DNA of 64,000 nt, from the NCBI GenBank assembly GCA_910577645.1, contig CAJTOL010000005.1:106568-170567 (forward strand), written 5' to 3'. Under the pieces are notes generated by a model that ran no database searches, was not told where the DNA came from, and saw nothing but the letters and a program-made list of their open reading frames with translations. Numbering within the stretch: the stretch's first letter is position 1; the number at the start of each line of letters is the position of its first letter. This document shows positions 26,027 through 33,698 of the stretch, piece by piece. This DNA comes from an uncultured Lachnospiraceae bacterium (GTDB taxonomy: Bacteria > Bacillota > Clostridia > Lachnospirales > Lachnospiraceae). Both the position numbers and the translations under genes were made by a program.

Positions 26027-26072
26027 TAACTTTTTGCAAAGCAGTGGAACGGCCTGTCAGGAGGTGGAAAGA

Positions 26073-27044
26073 TTGAGCCAGAAAAGGATTGACAAGAAAT
26101 TAAAAATTGCCGGAGGGGTGGCGGCAGCCGGGATATTGGCTGCCCAGTTTGCCGGGGCAGGATATTTGTTCCGGCGAACCGTTACCCGAAAGGGAGCCGA
26201 CGTAGGAAGAACCATGGACATGGCCGGTACAGATTGGGAGCAGTATATGCCCTTTATCAAATCCTGCCATCAGTGGCAGGATGAACAGTACCGGGAGGAT
26301 GTGTGGATCACCGCAAGGGATGGCCTTAGACTTCATGGGACTTATTTCCCAGGGAAGGAAGGGCGGGAGGGGACTCCCAAACGCCTGGTTATTGCATTTC
26401 ATGGCTACAGCAGTGAAGGGATGAAAGACTATACCGCCCTTTCCAGGTTTTATATCCGGGATTTGGGATGCGCCATGCTGATGGTAGACCAGCGTTCCCA
26501 CGGGCAGAGCCAGGGGGAATATATCGGCTTCGGGGTATTGGATCGCTATGACGCTCTTTCCTGGATCGAATATGTCAATGGACGGTTGGGGACAGATGTG
26601 GAGATTTACCTCCATGGCACCTCTATGGGCGGAGCCACTGTTGTCATGACAAGCGGTCAAAAGCTGCCGGATAACGTAAAGGGGATTATTTCCGACTGTG
26701 CCTTTACCTCCGCTTTTGACGTGTTTTCTCATGTGCTGAAAAGCTGGTATCACCTGCCTCCATTCCCTATGATGCAGATTGCCGGGCTGCTTTCCAGGAA
26801 AAAAGCCGGATATGGCCTGAAAGAATGTGACGGGGCAAAGGAAGTGGAGAAGGCTCAGGTTCCCATTCTGTTTATCCATGGGGACAAAGACAATTTTGTA
26901 CCGGTGGAGATGTGTGAAAAATTATACCAGAACTGCCGGTCCCCCAAACAAAAGCTGATTGTGGCGGGAGCTTCTCATGCAGAGAGCTACTATAAAGATA
27001 CCCAAAGCTACCAGGAGGCAATTCGGGAATTCTTTCATTTATAA
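26073..27044 (+). CDS. Alpha/beta hydrolase, membrane-anchored
   Basis: A 323-residue hydrolase with an N-terminal hydrophobic segment (residues 10-32, probably a membrane anchor) and an alpha/beta-hydrolase fold: oxyanion region AFHGYSSEG, nucleophile elbow HGTSMGG (Ser), Asp in HGDKDNFVP and a C-terminal His in GASHAESYY. The TTG start at 26073 is chosen for AGGAGGTGG 6 bases upstream. In context it could be the releasing esterase or thioesterase of the carrier-protein pathway. Confidence 0.88.
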   Translation: MSQKRIDKKLKIAGGVAAAGILAAQFAGAGYLFRRTVTRKGADVGRTMDMAGTDWEQYMPFIKSCHQWQDEQYREDVWITARDGLRLHGTYFPGKEGREGTPKRLVIAFHGYSSEGMKDYTALSRFYIRDLGCAMLMVDQRSHGQSQGEYIGFGVLDRYDALSWIEYVNGRLGTDVEIYLHGTSMGGATVVMTSGQKLPDNVKGIISDCAFTSAFDVFSHVLKSWYHLPPFPMMQIAGLLSRKKAGYGLKECDGAKEVEKAQVPILFIHGDKDNFVPVEMCEKLYQNCRSPKQKLIVAGASHAESYYKDTQSYQEAIREFFHL

Positions 27045-27055
27045 GGGAGGAAATA

Positions 27056-28462
27056 ATGAAAACCAGAAAAGGCTATAAAGTTTACCCATTAACCGCTGCT
27101 CAGAAACTGCATTTTTATTACCAGCAGTACTGTCCCAAAAAGCAGGTGCTGAATATCGGCTCTTACCTGGCTATTGAGGTGGATCTGGACTTTGATTTAT
27201 TGAAAGAGTGCGTATATACTGCCTACGAAAGATGCGATTCTATGCGCCTGCGCTTTGCAAAGGACAAGGACGGACAGACCTATCAGTATGTGATAAAAAA
27301 AGAGGAACGGGATATAGAATTTTTTGATTTTACCGGCTGGGCCATGGCAGATGCCAAAAAGCTTCTGGATGACTGGACTGCGGTTCCTTTTGAAAAATAT
27401 GATGCGCCTCAGAACCGTATCGTGATGATCAAGCTGCCTGACGGCTTCCAGGGACTTTACATGGTAGTGGATCACATGACCATGGATGCTCAGTCTGTAA
27501 TTCCTTTCTTTAAAGATATTATTGAGCTTTACGGCTATCAGAAATATCCGGATGCAGGACTGGAATATCCGAAGGAGATGTCTTCCTATAAAAAGCAGTT
27601 GGAAAAGGATCTGGCTTATGAGGCGGGGACGCCGGCAAAGAAGCGGGACGCCCAGTTTTTTGAGAAACTGATTTCTTCATCCGAGCCGATTTTTAACGGA
27701 ATTGACGGGCCGGCCAGCCTGGAGGAAGAGCGGAGGAAGGAAAACAATCCGAATTACCGGGCAGTAACGGTAGTTTCCGATAATGTGGATTCCAATTTAT
27801 CCACCTTCCATCTGGAGGCGGAGCCTTCTATGCAGCTTTTAGATTTCTGCGGGGAACATAAGATTTCTATGACCTGTTTGCTGCTGATGGGCCTTCGGAC
27901 TTACCTGCAGAAGGAAAACCATGAGGAAGATGTTTCCCTGGTTACCACTGTGGCCAGAAGAGCTACTCTTGCAGAGAAATATAGCGGAGGAACCCGGATC
28001 CACTGCTTCCCCTTCCGCACCATTGTACCGGAAAGCGACAGTTTTATGGAAGGCTTATATAAAGTAAGGGATGGTCAGAACCAGCTGTTCCGTCATGCCA
28101 ACTACGATCCGGTAGAATACTACCGCTTCCGCAGTGAGTATTACCACTTAAAACCGGGACAGACTTATGAGCCCTTCAGTTTAACCTATCAGCCTTTGAC
28201 TATGAAGGATAAAGGCCTGGAGCGTCTGGGCGATATTAAGTATCGTTCTGAGCGGTGCAACAACGGTGCTGCCGCCCACAATCTGTACTTAACCGTGTCC
28301 CACAGAAGCGAGGATAACGGCCTGGAGTTCTGCTTTGAATATCAGACCGGAGTGGTGAGTCATCAAAAGCTGGAGTATATTTATTATTACTTGTGCAAGA
28401 TTTTGTTTGAGGGAATCCGGGATCCCGGGAAATCTGTAGGAGAGATTATTGCCGCCGTATAA
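27056..28462 (+). CDS. Stand-alone condensation-domain protein (NRPS/acyltransferase-like)
   Basis: A 468-residue protein of the NRPS condensation/chloramphenicol-acetyltransferase fold. The active-site motif appears as VVDHMTMDAQ: the second His (His140) and Asp144 of HHxxxD are kept, but the first His is Asp139. The latter half has the RATLAEKYSGG and FRTIVPES latch-type segments. It probably joins a carrier-bound acyl group to an amine or alcohol. It sits 11 bases after the hydrolase and just before a carrier protein and an AMP ligase, forming a free-standing C-T-A set. Confidence 0.85.
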   Translation: MKTRKGYKVYPLTAAQKLHFYYQQYCPKKQVLNIGSYLAIEVDLDFDLLKECVYTAYERCDSMRLRFAKDKDGQTYQYVIKKEERDIEFFDFTGWAMADAKKLLDDWTAVPFEKYDAPQNRIVMIKLPDGFQGLYMVVDHMTMDAQSVIPFFKDIIELYGYQKYPDAGLEYPKEMSSYKKQLEKDLAYEAGTPAKKRDAQFFEKLISSSEPIFNGIDGPASLEEERRKENNPNYRAVTVVSDNVDSNLSTFHLEAEPSMQLLDFCGEHKISMTCLLLMGLRTYLQKENHEEDVSLVTTVARRATLAEKYSGGTRIHCFPFRTIVPESDSFMEGLYKVRDGQNQLFRHANYDPVEYYRFRSEYYHLKPGQTYEPFSLTYQPLTMKDKGLERLGDIKYRSERCNNGAAAHNLYLTVSHRSEDNGLEFCFEYQTGVVSHQKLEYIYYYLCKILFEGIRDPGKSVGEIIAAV

Positions 28463-28490
28463 AAGCGGAACGGAAAGGGTGAAAGAAAAT

Positions 28491-28724
28491 ATGTTAGATC
28501 AGTTTAAAGATATTATTTGCCAGTATGTAGAAGTAAAACGGGAGGATATTTCCGAGGAATCCCGTTTTGTGGAGGATTTAGGCTTTAACTCCTACGATTT
28601 TATGAGCATGGTAGGAGAGCTGGAGGACACTTACGATATTGAGGTGGAGGAGCGGGAGATTGTAGATATCCGTACTGTAGGGGAAGCGGTAACTTATATT
28701 CAGAAGCTTCAAAACGAAAACTAA
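28491..28724 (+). CDS. Acyl/peptidyl carrier protein
   Basis: A 77-residue carrier protein with predicted phosphopantetheine site Ser34 in DLGFNSYDFM. The start at 28491 is the ATG before LDQFKDII; GGAAAGGGTGAAAG lies upstream. Lying between a condensation-domain protein and an AMP-forming ligase, it is very likely their shared carrier. Confidence 0.93.
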   Translation: MLDQFKDIICQYVEVKREDISEESRFVEDLGFNSYDFMSMVGELEDTYDIEVEEREIVDIRTVGEAVTYIQKLQNEN

Positions 28725-28759
28725 AAGTGCTGCTTTCCGTAAAATAAGGGAGGAAGATT

Positions 28760-30283
28760 ATGTCAGTGGAGACAATGAAGGACATCATTAATTATGCCGC
28801 AGAACAGTACGGGGATCAGGACGCATTTCGGTACAAGGTGAAAAAGGAAATTCACGGAAAAACCTACCGGCAGTTAAAAGAGGATACGGAAAGCTTTTCC
28901 AGAAGCCTGGACAAGCTGGGGCTTTTGGGGAAGCATGTGGCAGTGGTGGGGGCCACCAGTTATCCCTGGGTGGTTTCTTATTTTGGAACCGCCAACAGCG
29001 GAGGCGTGATTGTTCCTTTGGATGCAGGCCTGCCTGCCGGGGATTTGTGCCAGCTTATAAACCGGGCGGATGTAAGCGTTCTGGTTTATGACGAGAGCCG
29101 TGAGGATGTGGCTCAGGCAGCCGGGGAAAAATGCCCGGGCCTTGTGTGCCTGATTTCCATGAAAGCGGCGGAGCACAAGACAGAGGAAGCTCTTCCGGTA
29201 TATTCCTTTGAAAAGCTGGTGGAGGAAAACCGGGGAGAGTTTTCCATAACACTGGATAAGGAAAAAATGTGCGCCATTCTGTTTACCTCCGGAACCACCG
29301 GAATCAGCAAGGGCGTTATGCTGAGCCACAAAAACCTGACAGATAACGCAGTATGTCTGGATATGAAAATTCCCAGGGGCACCGTCTCCATGACCCTTCT
29401 CCCCATCCACCACGCCTATTGCTTTACCATGGATATTTTAAAGGGAATCTATATCGGAATCATTATCTGTATCAACGATTCCATTATGCATGTATCCCGC
29501 AACCTAAAGGTATTTAAACCGGAAATCGTGCTGCTGGTGCCCCTGGTTATCCAGTCCATTTATGCCAAGCTAAAGGATGCCCCCAAGCTTCTTCCCAAAC
29601 ATTTGGTTGCCAGGGAGGCTTTCGGCGGCAGGTTAAAGACTATCTGCAGCGGCGGGGCTTATTTGGATCCGGATATGGTAGTAAAGTTTAAGGAGTACGG
29701 GATTACTGTTCTTCAGGGATATGGCATGACGGAGTGCTCCCCGGTTATCAGTAACAATTTAGAGTGGGAGAACAAGGTGGGATCCGTAGGAAAGCTTCTT
29801 CCCAACTGTGAGGCGAAAATTGTGGATGAGGAAATCTGGGTTAAAGGATCCAGCGTGATGCTGGGATATTACAAAATGCCCCAGGAGACCGCCCAGGCTC
29901 TCACAGACGGCTGGCTTCACACAGGGGATCTGGGATATGTGGATGAGGACAATTTCGTTTATATTACCGGCCGGAAAAAGAATCTGATTATTCTGGAAAA
30001 CGGTGAGAATGTTTCTCCGGAAGAACTGGAAAATCAGCTGTATAAAAATTTCCTGGTAAAAGAGGTCTTAGTTGGGGAATCCAAAGGAATTATTGAGGCG
30101 GAGATCTTTCCTGACCTGGAGTATGCAGGGAAAAAGAAAATCAAGAATGTGGAGGAGGCCCTTCAGGAGCTTATCGACACTGTCAATCAGGGCCAGCCTC
30201 CCTACAAAAAAATTCGCAGTTTTAAAGTTCGCGATACGGAGTTTACAAAGACTTCTTCCAGAAAAATCAAGAGAAATCAGTAA
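28760..30283 (+). CDS. AMP-forming acyl/aminoacyl ligase
   Basis: A 507-residue ANL-superfamily enzyme. A3 motif LFTSGTTGISKG, A5 QGYGMTECSP, A7 GWLHTGDLGY, A8 and catalytic Lys region (TSSRKIKR near the C-terminus) are all present. It would activate a carboxylic acid as an adenylate and load it onto the carrier protein encoded 35 bases upstream. The substrate (fatty, aromatic or amino acid) is not readable by eye. A terminator follows directly, ending the cluster. Confidence 0.92.
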   Translation: MSVETMKDIINYAAEQYGDQDAFRYKVKKEIHGKTYRQLKEDTESFSRSLDKLGLLGKHVAVVGATSYPWVVSYFGTANSGGVIVPLDAGLPAGDLCQLINRADVSVLVYDESREDVAQAAGEKCPGLVCLISMKAAEHKTEEALPVYSFEKLVEENRGEFSITLDKEKMCAILFTSGTTGISKGVMLSHKNLTDNAVCLDMKIPRGTVSMTLLPIHHAYCFTMDILKGIYIGIIICINDSIMHVSRNLKVFKPEIVLLVPLVIQSIYAKLKDAPKLLPKHLVAREAFGGRLKTICSGGAYLDPDMVVKFKEYGITVLQGYGMTECSPVISNNLEWENKVGSVGKLLPNCEAKIVDEEIWVKGSSVMLGYYKMPQETAQALTDGWLHTGDLGYVDEDNFVYITGRKKNLIILENGENVSPEELENQLYKNFLVKEVLVGESKGIIEAEIFPDLEYAGKKKIKNVEEALQELIDTVNQGQPPYKKIRSFKVRDTEFTKTSSRKIKRNQ

Positions 30284-30290
30284 TATTGCA

Positions 30291-30331
30291 CTGCCTTTTG
30301 CCATGGTTTTACCGGCAAAAGGCAGTTTTTT
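30291..30331 (+). terminator. Intrinsic terminator after the AMP ligase
   Basis: CTGCCTTTTGCC pairs perfectly with GGCAAAAGGCAG and is followed by six T. It is a strong terminator 7 bases past the stop codon. Confidence 0.95.
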
Positions 30332-30352
30332 GCAGATTGTCAAAAAATCCGC

Positions 30353-30380
30353 TTGATTAATCTTCAAAATAAGATATAAT
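30353..30380 (+). promoter_or_regulatory. Promoter of the amino-acid ABC importer
   Basis: TTGATT (30353-30358), a 16-base spacer and TATAAT (30375-30380), directly after the terminator of the preceding cluster. Confidence 0.75.
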
Positions 30381-30434
30381 GAATAGCGGCACCTGGTGAA
30401 TAGTTATGCAGGTTAATGAATAGCGAAAGGGCCG

Positions 30435-30457
30435 TTACCCTTGTCCACTGAGGGTAA
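30435..30457. repeat. Second copy of the 19-mer palindromic repeat
   Basis: CCCTTGTCCACTGAGGGTA (30438-30456) is identical to the right terminus of the 274-bp element at 20.3 kb. With its flanks it forms TTACCCT-9-AGGGTAA. It lies in the 5' leader of the importer mRNA, 25 bases before the start codon. Confidence 0.8.
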
Positions 30458-30481
30458 AGTTTATTGAGGAGGAATTTAATT

Positions 30482-31354
30482 ATGAAGAAAAATGTATTTG
30501 CAATGGCAATTGCCGCCTGTATGGCAGCATCTTTAGCAGCATGCGGCGGAGCAGGTACCGCAGAAACTACCGGAGCTCAGACTACTGCAGCCCAGACTAC
30601 TGCAGCCCAGACCACCGCAGCGGAGGCAGGGGAAACCGCTTCAGCAGAGGAAACCACTCCGGCAGAGACAAAAGCGGAGGCAGAGGCTGCCGGCGGCGTA
30701 CTGGTTATGGCAACTAACGCAGAGTTTGCACCCTGGGAATATTATGAGGGTGACAAGATTGTAGGTATTGATCCGGAGATTGCTCAGGCAATTGCCGACA
30801 AGCTGGGTATGACTTTAGAGATTGAGGACATGGCATTTGATTCTATTATCCCGGCCGTAACCTCCGGCAAAGCAGATTTCGGCGCCGCCGGTATGACGGT
30901 AGATGAGGACAGAATGGTATTTGTAGATTTTACCGATACCTATGCCAACGCTTCCCAGGTTATTATTGTAAAAGAAACCAGTGAGATTGCAGGTTCCGCA
31001 GATTTATCAGATAAGAAGATTGGCGTTCAGTTAGGAACCACCGGAGATCTGCTGGCAACTGACCTGGCAGGGGACGACAATGTAGAGCGTTATAACAAGG
31101 GCTTTGAAGCTGTTCAGGCTCTGCTTCAGGACAAGATCGACGCAGTAGTTATTGACAGCGCTCCGGCCAATGTATTTGTGGAGCAGAGCCAGGGCTTAAA
31201 GGTATGCGACGAGGCCATGAGCCAGGAAGAGTATGCCATTGCAGTGGCAAAGGGCAACACCGAGCTGTTGGATAAGATTAACGGCGCTCTGAAAGAGTTA
31301 AAGGAAGATGGCACCATTGATGCCATTATGAATAAATACATCCCGGCTGAGTAA
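30482..31354 (+). CDS. Amino-acid ABC transporter substrate-binding lipoprotein
   Basis: A 290-residue lipoprotein: signal peptide with lipobox LAAC, then a Thr/Ala-rich linker containing three near-identical TTAAQ-type repeats, and a family-3 solute-binding domain (NAEFAPWEYYEGDKIVGID, DFGAAGMTVDEDR, GVQLGTTGDL). It captures a polar amino acid outside the cell. The start at 30482 has GAGGAGG upstream. The DNA behind the linker repeats is a 15-base tandem repeat (CAGACTACTGCAGCC type), likely variable in length. Confidence 0.95.
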   Translation: MKKNVFAMAIAACMAASLAACGGAGTAETTGAQTTAAQTTAAQTTAAEAGETASAEETTPAETKAEAEAAGGVLVMATNAEFAPWEYYEGDKIVGIDPEIAQAIADKLGMTLEIEDMAFDSIIPAVTSGKADFGAAGMTVDEDRMVFVDFTDTYANASQVIIVKETSEIAGSADLSDKKIGVQLGTTGDLLATDLAGDDNVERYNKGFEAVQALLQDKIDAVVIDSAPANVFVEQSQGLKVCDEAMSQEEYAIAVAKGNTELLDKINGALKELKEDGTIDAIMNKYIPAE

Positions 31355-31384
31355 TCAGTCTGGTACTTAAGAGGATAGATACTC

Positions 31385-32077
31385 ATGTGGAAAAATTTCT
31401 GTGACGCTTTTTATTTGAATTTCATAAAAGAAGACCGCTGGCATTACATTGCAGACGGACTGGCGGTTACCCTGCAGATTACCCTTTTGGCGGCGCTTTT
31501 GGGAATTGCCATTGGTCTTATTGTGGGCATTATCCGTACTACCTACGAGAAAACCCGCAAGTTGAAGGTACTTAATTTCTTCTGCACCGTGTACCTGACC
31601 GTAATTCGGGGCACCCCGATAGTGGTCCAGCTTCTGATTATGTACTTTGTTATATTCGGAAATTCCCGGATTGACAAAGTTCCGGTAGCAGTCCTGGCTT
31701 TCGGCATTAACTCCGGGGCTTACGTGGCAGAGATTTTCCGCAGCGGTATCAATTCCGTAGACGGGGGACAGATGGAGGCAGGACGCAGCCTGGGATTTAA
31801 CTATCTGGAAACCATGCTCTACATCGTTCTGCCCCAGGCGTTCAAAAATGTCCTGCCCACTCTGTGCAACGAGTTTATTGCTCTGCTGAAGGAGACCTCT
31901 GTGGTTGGCTATATTGCGCTGCAGGATCTGACCAAGGGCGGAGATATTATCCGAAGCCGCACCTATTCTTCATTCATGCCTTTGATCGCAGTGGCTATGA
32001 TTTACCTGATACTGGTAATGATTTTAAGTCATCTGATAGGTATTTTGGAAAGGAGGCTGAAACGGAGTGAACGTTAA
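31385..32077 (+). CDS. Amino-acid ABC transporter permease
   Basis: A 230-residue HisM/GlnP-type permease with about five transmembrane helices and the EAA-loop motif EAGRSLGFNYLETMLYIVLPQA. It pairs with the binding protein and ATPase beside it; its 3' end overlaps the ATPase start by 11 bases, showing translational coupling. Confidence 0.95.
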   Translation: MWKNFCDAFYLNFIKEDRWHYIADGLAVTLQITLLAALLGIAIGLIVGIIRTTYEKTRKLKVLNFFCTVYLTVIRGTPIVVQLLIMYFVIFGNSRIDKVPVAVLAFGINSGAYVAEIFRSGINSVDGGQMEAGRSLGFNYLETMLYIVLPQAFKNVLPTLCNEFIALLKETSVVGYIALQDLTKGGDIIRSRTYSSFMPLIAVAMIYLILVMILSHLIGILERRLKRSER

Positions 32078-32813
32078 TCAGGGAAATGCTTTGATTCAAG
32101 TGAAAAATTTGGGGAAAAGCTTTGGAGACTTAAAGGTACTTCAAGGCATTACTGTAGACATTCATCAGGGCGATGTAGTCTGTGTTATCGGCCCTTCCGG
32201 CTCCGGAAAGAGCACTTTTTTACGATGCTTAAACCGTTTGGAGGAAGCCACGGAGGGAAATATTTTCTTTGACGGGGAGGATATTGTAAATCCCAAAACC
32301 AATATTGATAAACACCGCCAGAAGATGGGGATGGTGTTCCAGCAGTTTAATCTCTTCCCCCATATGACTATCTTAAAAAATATGACGTTGGCCCCTGTAA
32401 AGCTTCAGGGAGTGTCTCAGGCAGACGCAGACAGGCAGGCCATGGCACTTTTGGAGCGGGTAGGACTGGCAGACCGGGCTCATGCCTATCCGGAGCAGCT
32501 TTCCGGCGGCCAGAAGCAGCGGATCGCCATTGTCAGGGCCCTGATGATGAAGCCGGAGGTTATGCTTTTTGACGAGCCTACTTCTGCCCTGGATCCGGAG
32601 ATGGTAGGAGAGGTACTGGCCGTAATGCGGGAGCTGGCCCAGGAGAGAATGACTATGGTGGTGGTAACCCACGAGATGGGATTTGCGAGAGAGGTGGCCA
32701 ACCGGGTAATGTTTATGGACGGCGGCAATTTTGTAGAAGAGGGAAGCCCCCAAGAGTTGTTTGGATATCCCAGAAACGAAAGATTAAAAGTTTTTTTAAG
32801 CAAAGTATTATAG
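32067..32813 (+). CDS. Amino-acid ABC transporter ATP-binding protein
   Basis: A 248-residue GlnQ-type ATPase: Walker A GPSGSGKST, Q-loop MVFQQFNLFPH, signature LSGGQKQR, Walker B VMLFDEPTSALD and the switch His in VVTHEMGF. It starts at GTG 32067 inside the permease gene. Last gene of the importer operon; a terminator follows. Confidence 0.95.
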   Translation: MNVNQGNALIQVKNLGKSFGDLKVLQGITVDIHQGDVVCVIGPSGSGKSTFLRCLNRLEEATEGNIFFDGEDIVNPKTNIDKHRQKMGMVFQQFNLFPHMTILKNMTLAPVKLQGVSQADADRQAMALLERVGLADRAHAYPEQLSGGQKQRIAIVRALMMKPEVMLFDEPTSALDPEMVGEVLAVMRELAQERMTMVVVTHEMGFAREVANRVMFMDGGNFVEEGSPQELFGYPRNERLKVFLSKVL

Positions 32814-32830
32814 CAGAGTTTATTGGAAAA

Positions 32831-32872
32831 GCAGATGCAGCGCTCCCTACAGGGAGCGGCACCTGCTTTTTA
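32831..32872 (+). terminator. Intrinsic terminator of the importer operon
   Basis: An inner stem CGCTCCCT/AGGGAGCG inside GCAG...CTGC is followed by TTTTTAAT. Its end touches the stop codon of the converging Crp/Fnr-type gene. Confidence 0.9.
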
Positions 32873-33547
32873 ATATTTAAAATCGGTTTCCAGTTCCATC
32901 AGATCGATCAGCTTTTCTTCTTCCTCTATAACCAGTTCCCTGCCTGATTTTTTCAGATATCCAAGCTGCTTTAGCTTAGCCATAATCCGGGATACGGTAA
33001 CCGGATGGCATCCTAAATACCGGGCCAGCTCTTCATAAGTGTAGAATTTGGGAACCGTGGGCTTCTGCCCTGGCTCCCGGCAGCTTACAGATAAAAGAAG
33101 CCGGCACAGAGCTGTAACCAGAAGCTCCTCATGCATATAGTGGAAATGATTTAAGGCCTCGGAATAGTTGTCGGCCAGAGTTTGGATAAAAAACAGGTTA
33201 AAGGCTTTGTCAGACTGAAGCAAATGGAGGAAAGTATCGTAATTGATCTGGTAAAGGACACAAGAGGTTTTGGTTACAATGGAAACATTAAAGCCGGACT
33301 GGAAAATCGGCTTTTCCCCCGGTGTGGTCATCAAGTGATTAAAACCAACAAGACGCTTGGCGTGAAAATAAAGGTAAATATTTTCATCACCCCGTCTGGT
33401 TATGCTGTTTAATGAACAGATGCCCTCATCCAGCAGGTAAACGCAGGCATCCGGATCCTTTGGCGCCAAAAGCTTTAAATAGTAACCTTTCTCTACTTCC
33501 AGTCTTGTCCCATGTTTTTTCAGCATTTCCCAAAAGTTGTGTTCCAT
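32870..33547 (-). CDS. Crp/Fnr-family regulator facing the sulfur cluster
   Basis: A 225-residue Crp/Fnr protein: a cyclic-nucleotide-binding-like beta-barrel (about residues 15-125), a long dimer helix and a C-terminal winged helix (YEELARYLGCHPVTVSRIMAKLKQLG). There is no FNR-type N-terminal cysteine cluster and no clear cAMP-binding signature, so the effector is probably another small molecule. CprK, a relative, senses chlorophenols, a useful precedent because AssT substrates are phenolic. It is divergent from the permease/AssT/Asr genes and shares a palindromic operator with them. Ribosome site AAAGGAG. Confidence 0.9.
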   Translation of the reverse strand: MEHNFWEMLKKHGTRLEVEKGYYLKLLAPKDPDACVYLLDEGICSLNSITRRGDENIYLYFHAKRLVGFNHLMTTPGEKPIFQSGFNVSIVTKTSCVLYQINYDTFLHLLQSDKAFNLFFIQTLADNYSEALNHFHYMHEELLVTALCRLLLSVSCREPGQKPTVPKFYTYEELARYLGCHPVTVSRIMAKLKQLGYLKKSGRELVIEEEEKLIDLMELETDFKY

Positions 33548-33577
33548 GGCAAACTCCTTTGTAATAATTTCTACTAT

Positions 33578-33583
33578 ATTGTA
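33578..33583 (-). promoter_or_regulatory. -10 box of the Crp/Fnr-type gene
   Basis: TACAAT on the minus strand, about 31 bases before the start codon; no good -35 box is seen. The shared palindrome lies upstream, centred near -47 relative to the implied start. Confidence 0.5.
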
Positions 33584-33607
33584 TCACAATCTGAACAAAA
33601 AATCTAC

Positions 33608-33629
33608 AAATATAACACAGGTTATATTT
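33608..33629. promoter_or_regulatory. Crp/Fnr-type operator (perfect 9-4-9 inverted repeat)
   Basis: AAATATAAC (33608-33616), four bases ACAG, then GTTATATTT (33621-33629). It is centred at 33618.5, about 41.5 bases upstream of the transcription start implied by the -10 box at 33648, the standard class II activator position of Crp/Fnr proteins. Confidence 0.8.
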
Positions 33630-33647
33630 TAGAATGGGCTTTTATGG

Positions 33648-33653
33648 TACAAT
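33648..33653 (+). promoter_or_regulatory. -10 box of the permease-trx-AssT operon
   Basis: TACAAT at 33648-33653. No TTGACA-like -35 exists at the right distance (TATTTT instead), as expected for an activator-dependent promoter; the operator palindrome overlaps that position. Confidence 0.7.
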
Positions 33654-33698
33654 TAGACAAAGTTATATATTTAACAATTAATAAGAGAAAAGGGGTAA

